A DNA stretch of 34,763 nucleotides from Planctomycetota bacterium (GTDB lineage: Bacteria; Planctomycetota; UBA1135; UBA2386): NCBI GenBank assembly GCA_016794425.1, contig JAEUHR010000033.1:1-34763 (forward strand), written 5' to 3'. The notes beneath the pieces are model-generated. The model was not told the DNA's origin, ran no database searches, and saw only the letters and a list, made by a program, of their open reading frames with translations. How positions within the stretch are numbered: position 1 is the first letter of the stretch; every line of letters begins with the position of its first letter. Position numbers and translations under genes: made by a program. Positions 34,630 to 34,763 of the stretch are shown piece after piece.

Positions 34630-34667
34630 GCGCGGTGCGCGAGCCCCTCTTGCGTCGCGCACCGCGC
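34630..34667 (-). terminator. Strong hairpin between the right-edge gene and the GNAT gene
   Basis: GCGCGGTGCGCGA (34630-34642) and its exact complement (34655-34667) form a 13-base-pair stem with a 12-base loop. It sits 24 bases beyond the stop of the gene at the right edge, in the minus direction. CTGTTTC follows on the minus strand, a weak T-run. It is a likely intrinsic terminator, or an mRNA stabilising stem. Confidence 0.6.
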
Positions 34668-34690
34668 CCCCGACTTCCCCGAGTGTTCGA

Positions 34691-34763
34691 TCAGCGCCGG
34701 CCCGGCGGGTCGGCCGCGATGGACAGCCGCGTCACGTCCGAGACGCGGATCGCCTTGCCGTCG
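34691..34763 (-). CDS. C-terminal fragment of an unidentified protein
   Basis: The minus strand has an open frame entering from the right edge and ending at a TGA at 34691-34693. The last residues are DGKAIRVSDVTRLSIAA, then DPPGRR. The content looks like protein and a strong hairpin follows the stop. Too little is visible to name the protein. Confidence 0.45.
   Translation of the reverse strand, partial: DGKAIRVSDVTRLSIAADPPGRR

Noticed and set aside
1..34763. tRNA, rRNA, transposase or phage genes
   Set aside because: No cloverleaf-like sequence, rRNA core, DDE or integrase motif was recognised. A dedicated tRNA or profile search could still find something missed by eye.

Overview
The window looks like chromosomal DNA from a high-GC, Gram-negative-type bacterium, most likely a member of the Planctomycetota. 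That is an inference from gene content. It has two ECF-type sigma factors, one of them beside a Ser/Thr kinase with a transmembrane segment and a long C-terminal region. It also has several very large secreted proteins with signal peptides ending in A-x-A-Q, carboxypeptidase-regulatory-like repeats, a sulfatase-family lipoprotein, and a shared C-terminal domain on secreted proteins. I saw no rRNA, tRNA, CRISPR array, transposase or phage gene.

Layout. 1-1734 (minus) is the 5' part of a secreted protein. 1954-4830 is an ECF sigma factor fused through one membrane helix to a large extracytoplasmic part. 5058-7496 (minus) is a second protein of the same extracytoplasmic type without the sigma domain. 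7576-8559 is a GT2 glycosyltransferase. 8675-9277 (minus) and 9317-11944 (plus) are a divergent ECF sigma factor / Ser-Thr kinase pair. 12016-14586 is a secreted protein made of about 13 repeats plus a C-terminal domain.

14651-19938 (minus) is the most unusual region. It is a tight four-gene, exopolysaccharide-type operon: Wzz/GumC-like chain-length protein, CpsD-like P-loop protein, sulfatase-family lipoprotein, and a NodB-like/GT2 fusion. The last three keep their folds' surrounding motifs but have lost the key catalytic or metal/nucleotide-binding residues. The glycosyltransferase half of the fusion and the Wzz protein look intact.

20170-26593 holds a lipoprotein of unknown function, a TerB-like protein, another secreted protein with the shared C-terminal domain, a small Cys-motif lipoprotein, two small hypothetical genes, a two-CBS-domain protein and a His-rich secreted protein. 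26583-34763 is mostly housekeeping: a dicarboxylate/amino-acid symporter, the SbcCD nuclease (4-base GTGA overlap), a class II Fic protein with palindromes at its start, a GNAT acetyltransferase and the 3' end of one more gene.

Gene calls favour the strand and frame with recognisable motifs. High GC content produces many long spurious open frames on the opposite strand, and these were left out. GC content and codon bias were judged by eye, not computed.
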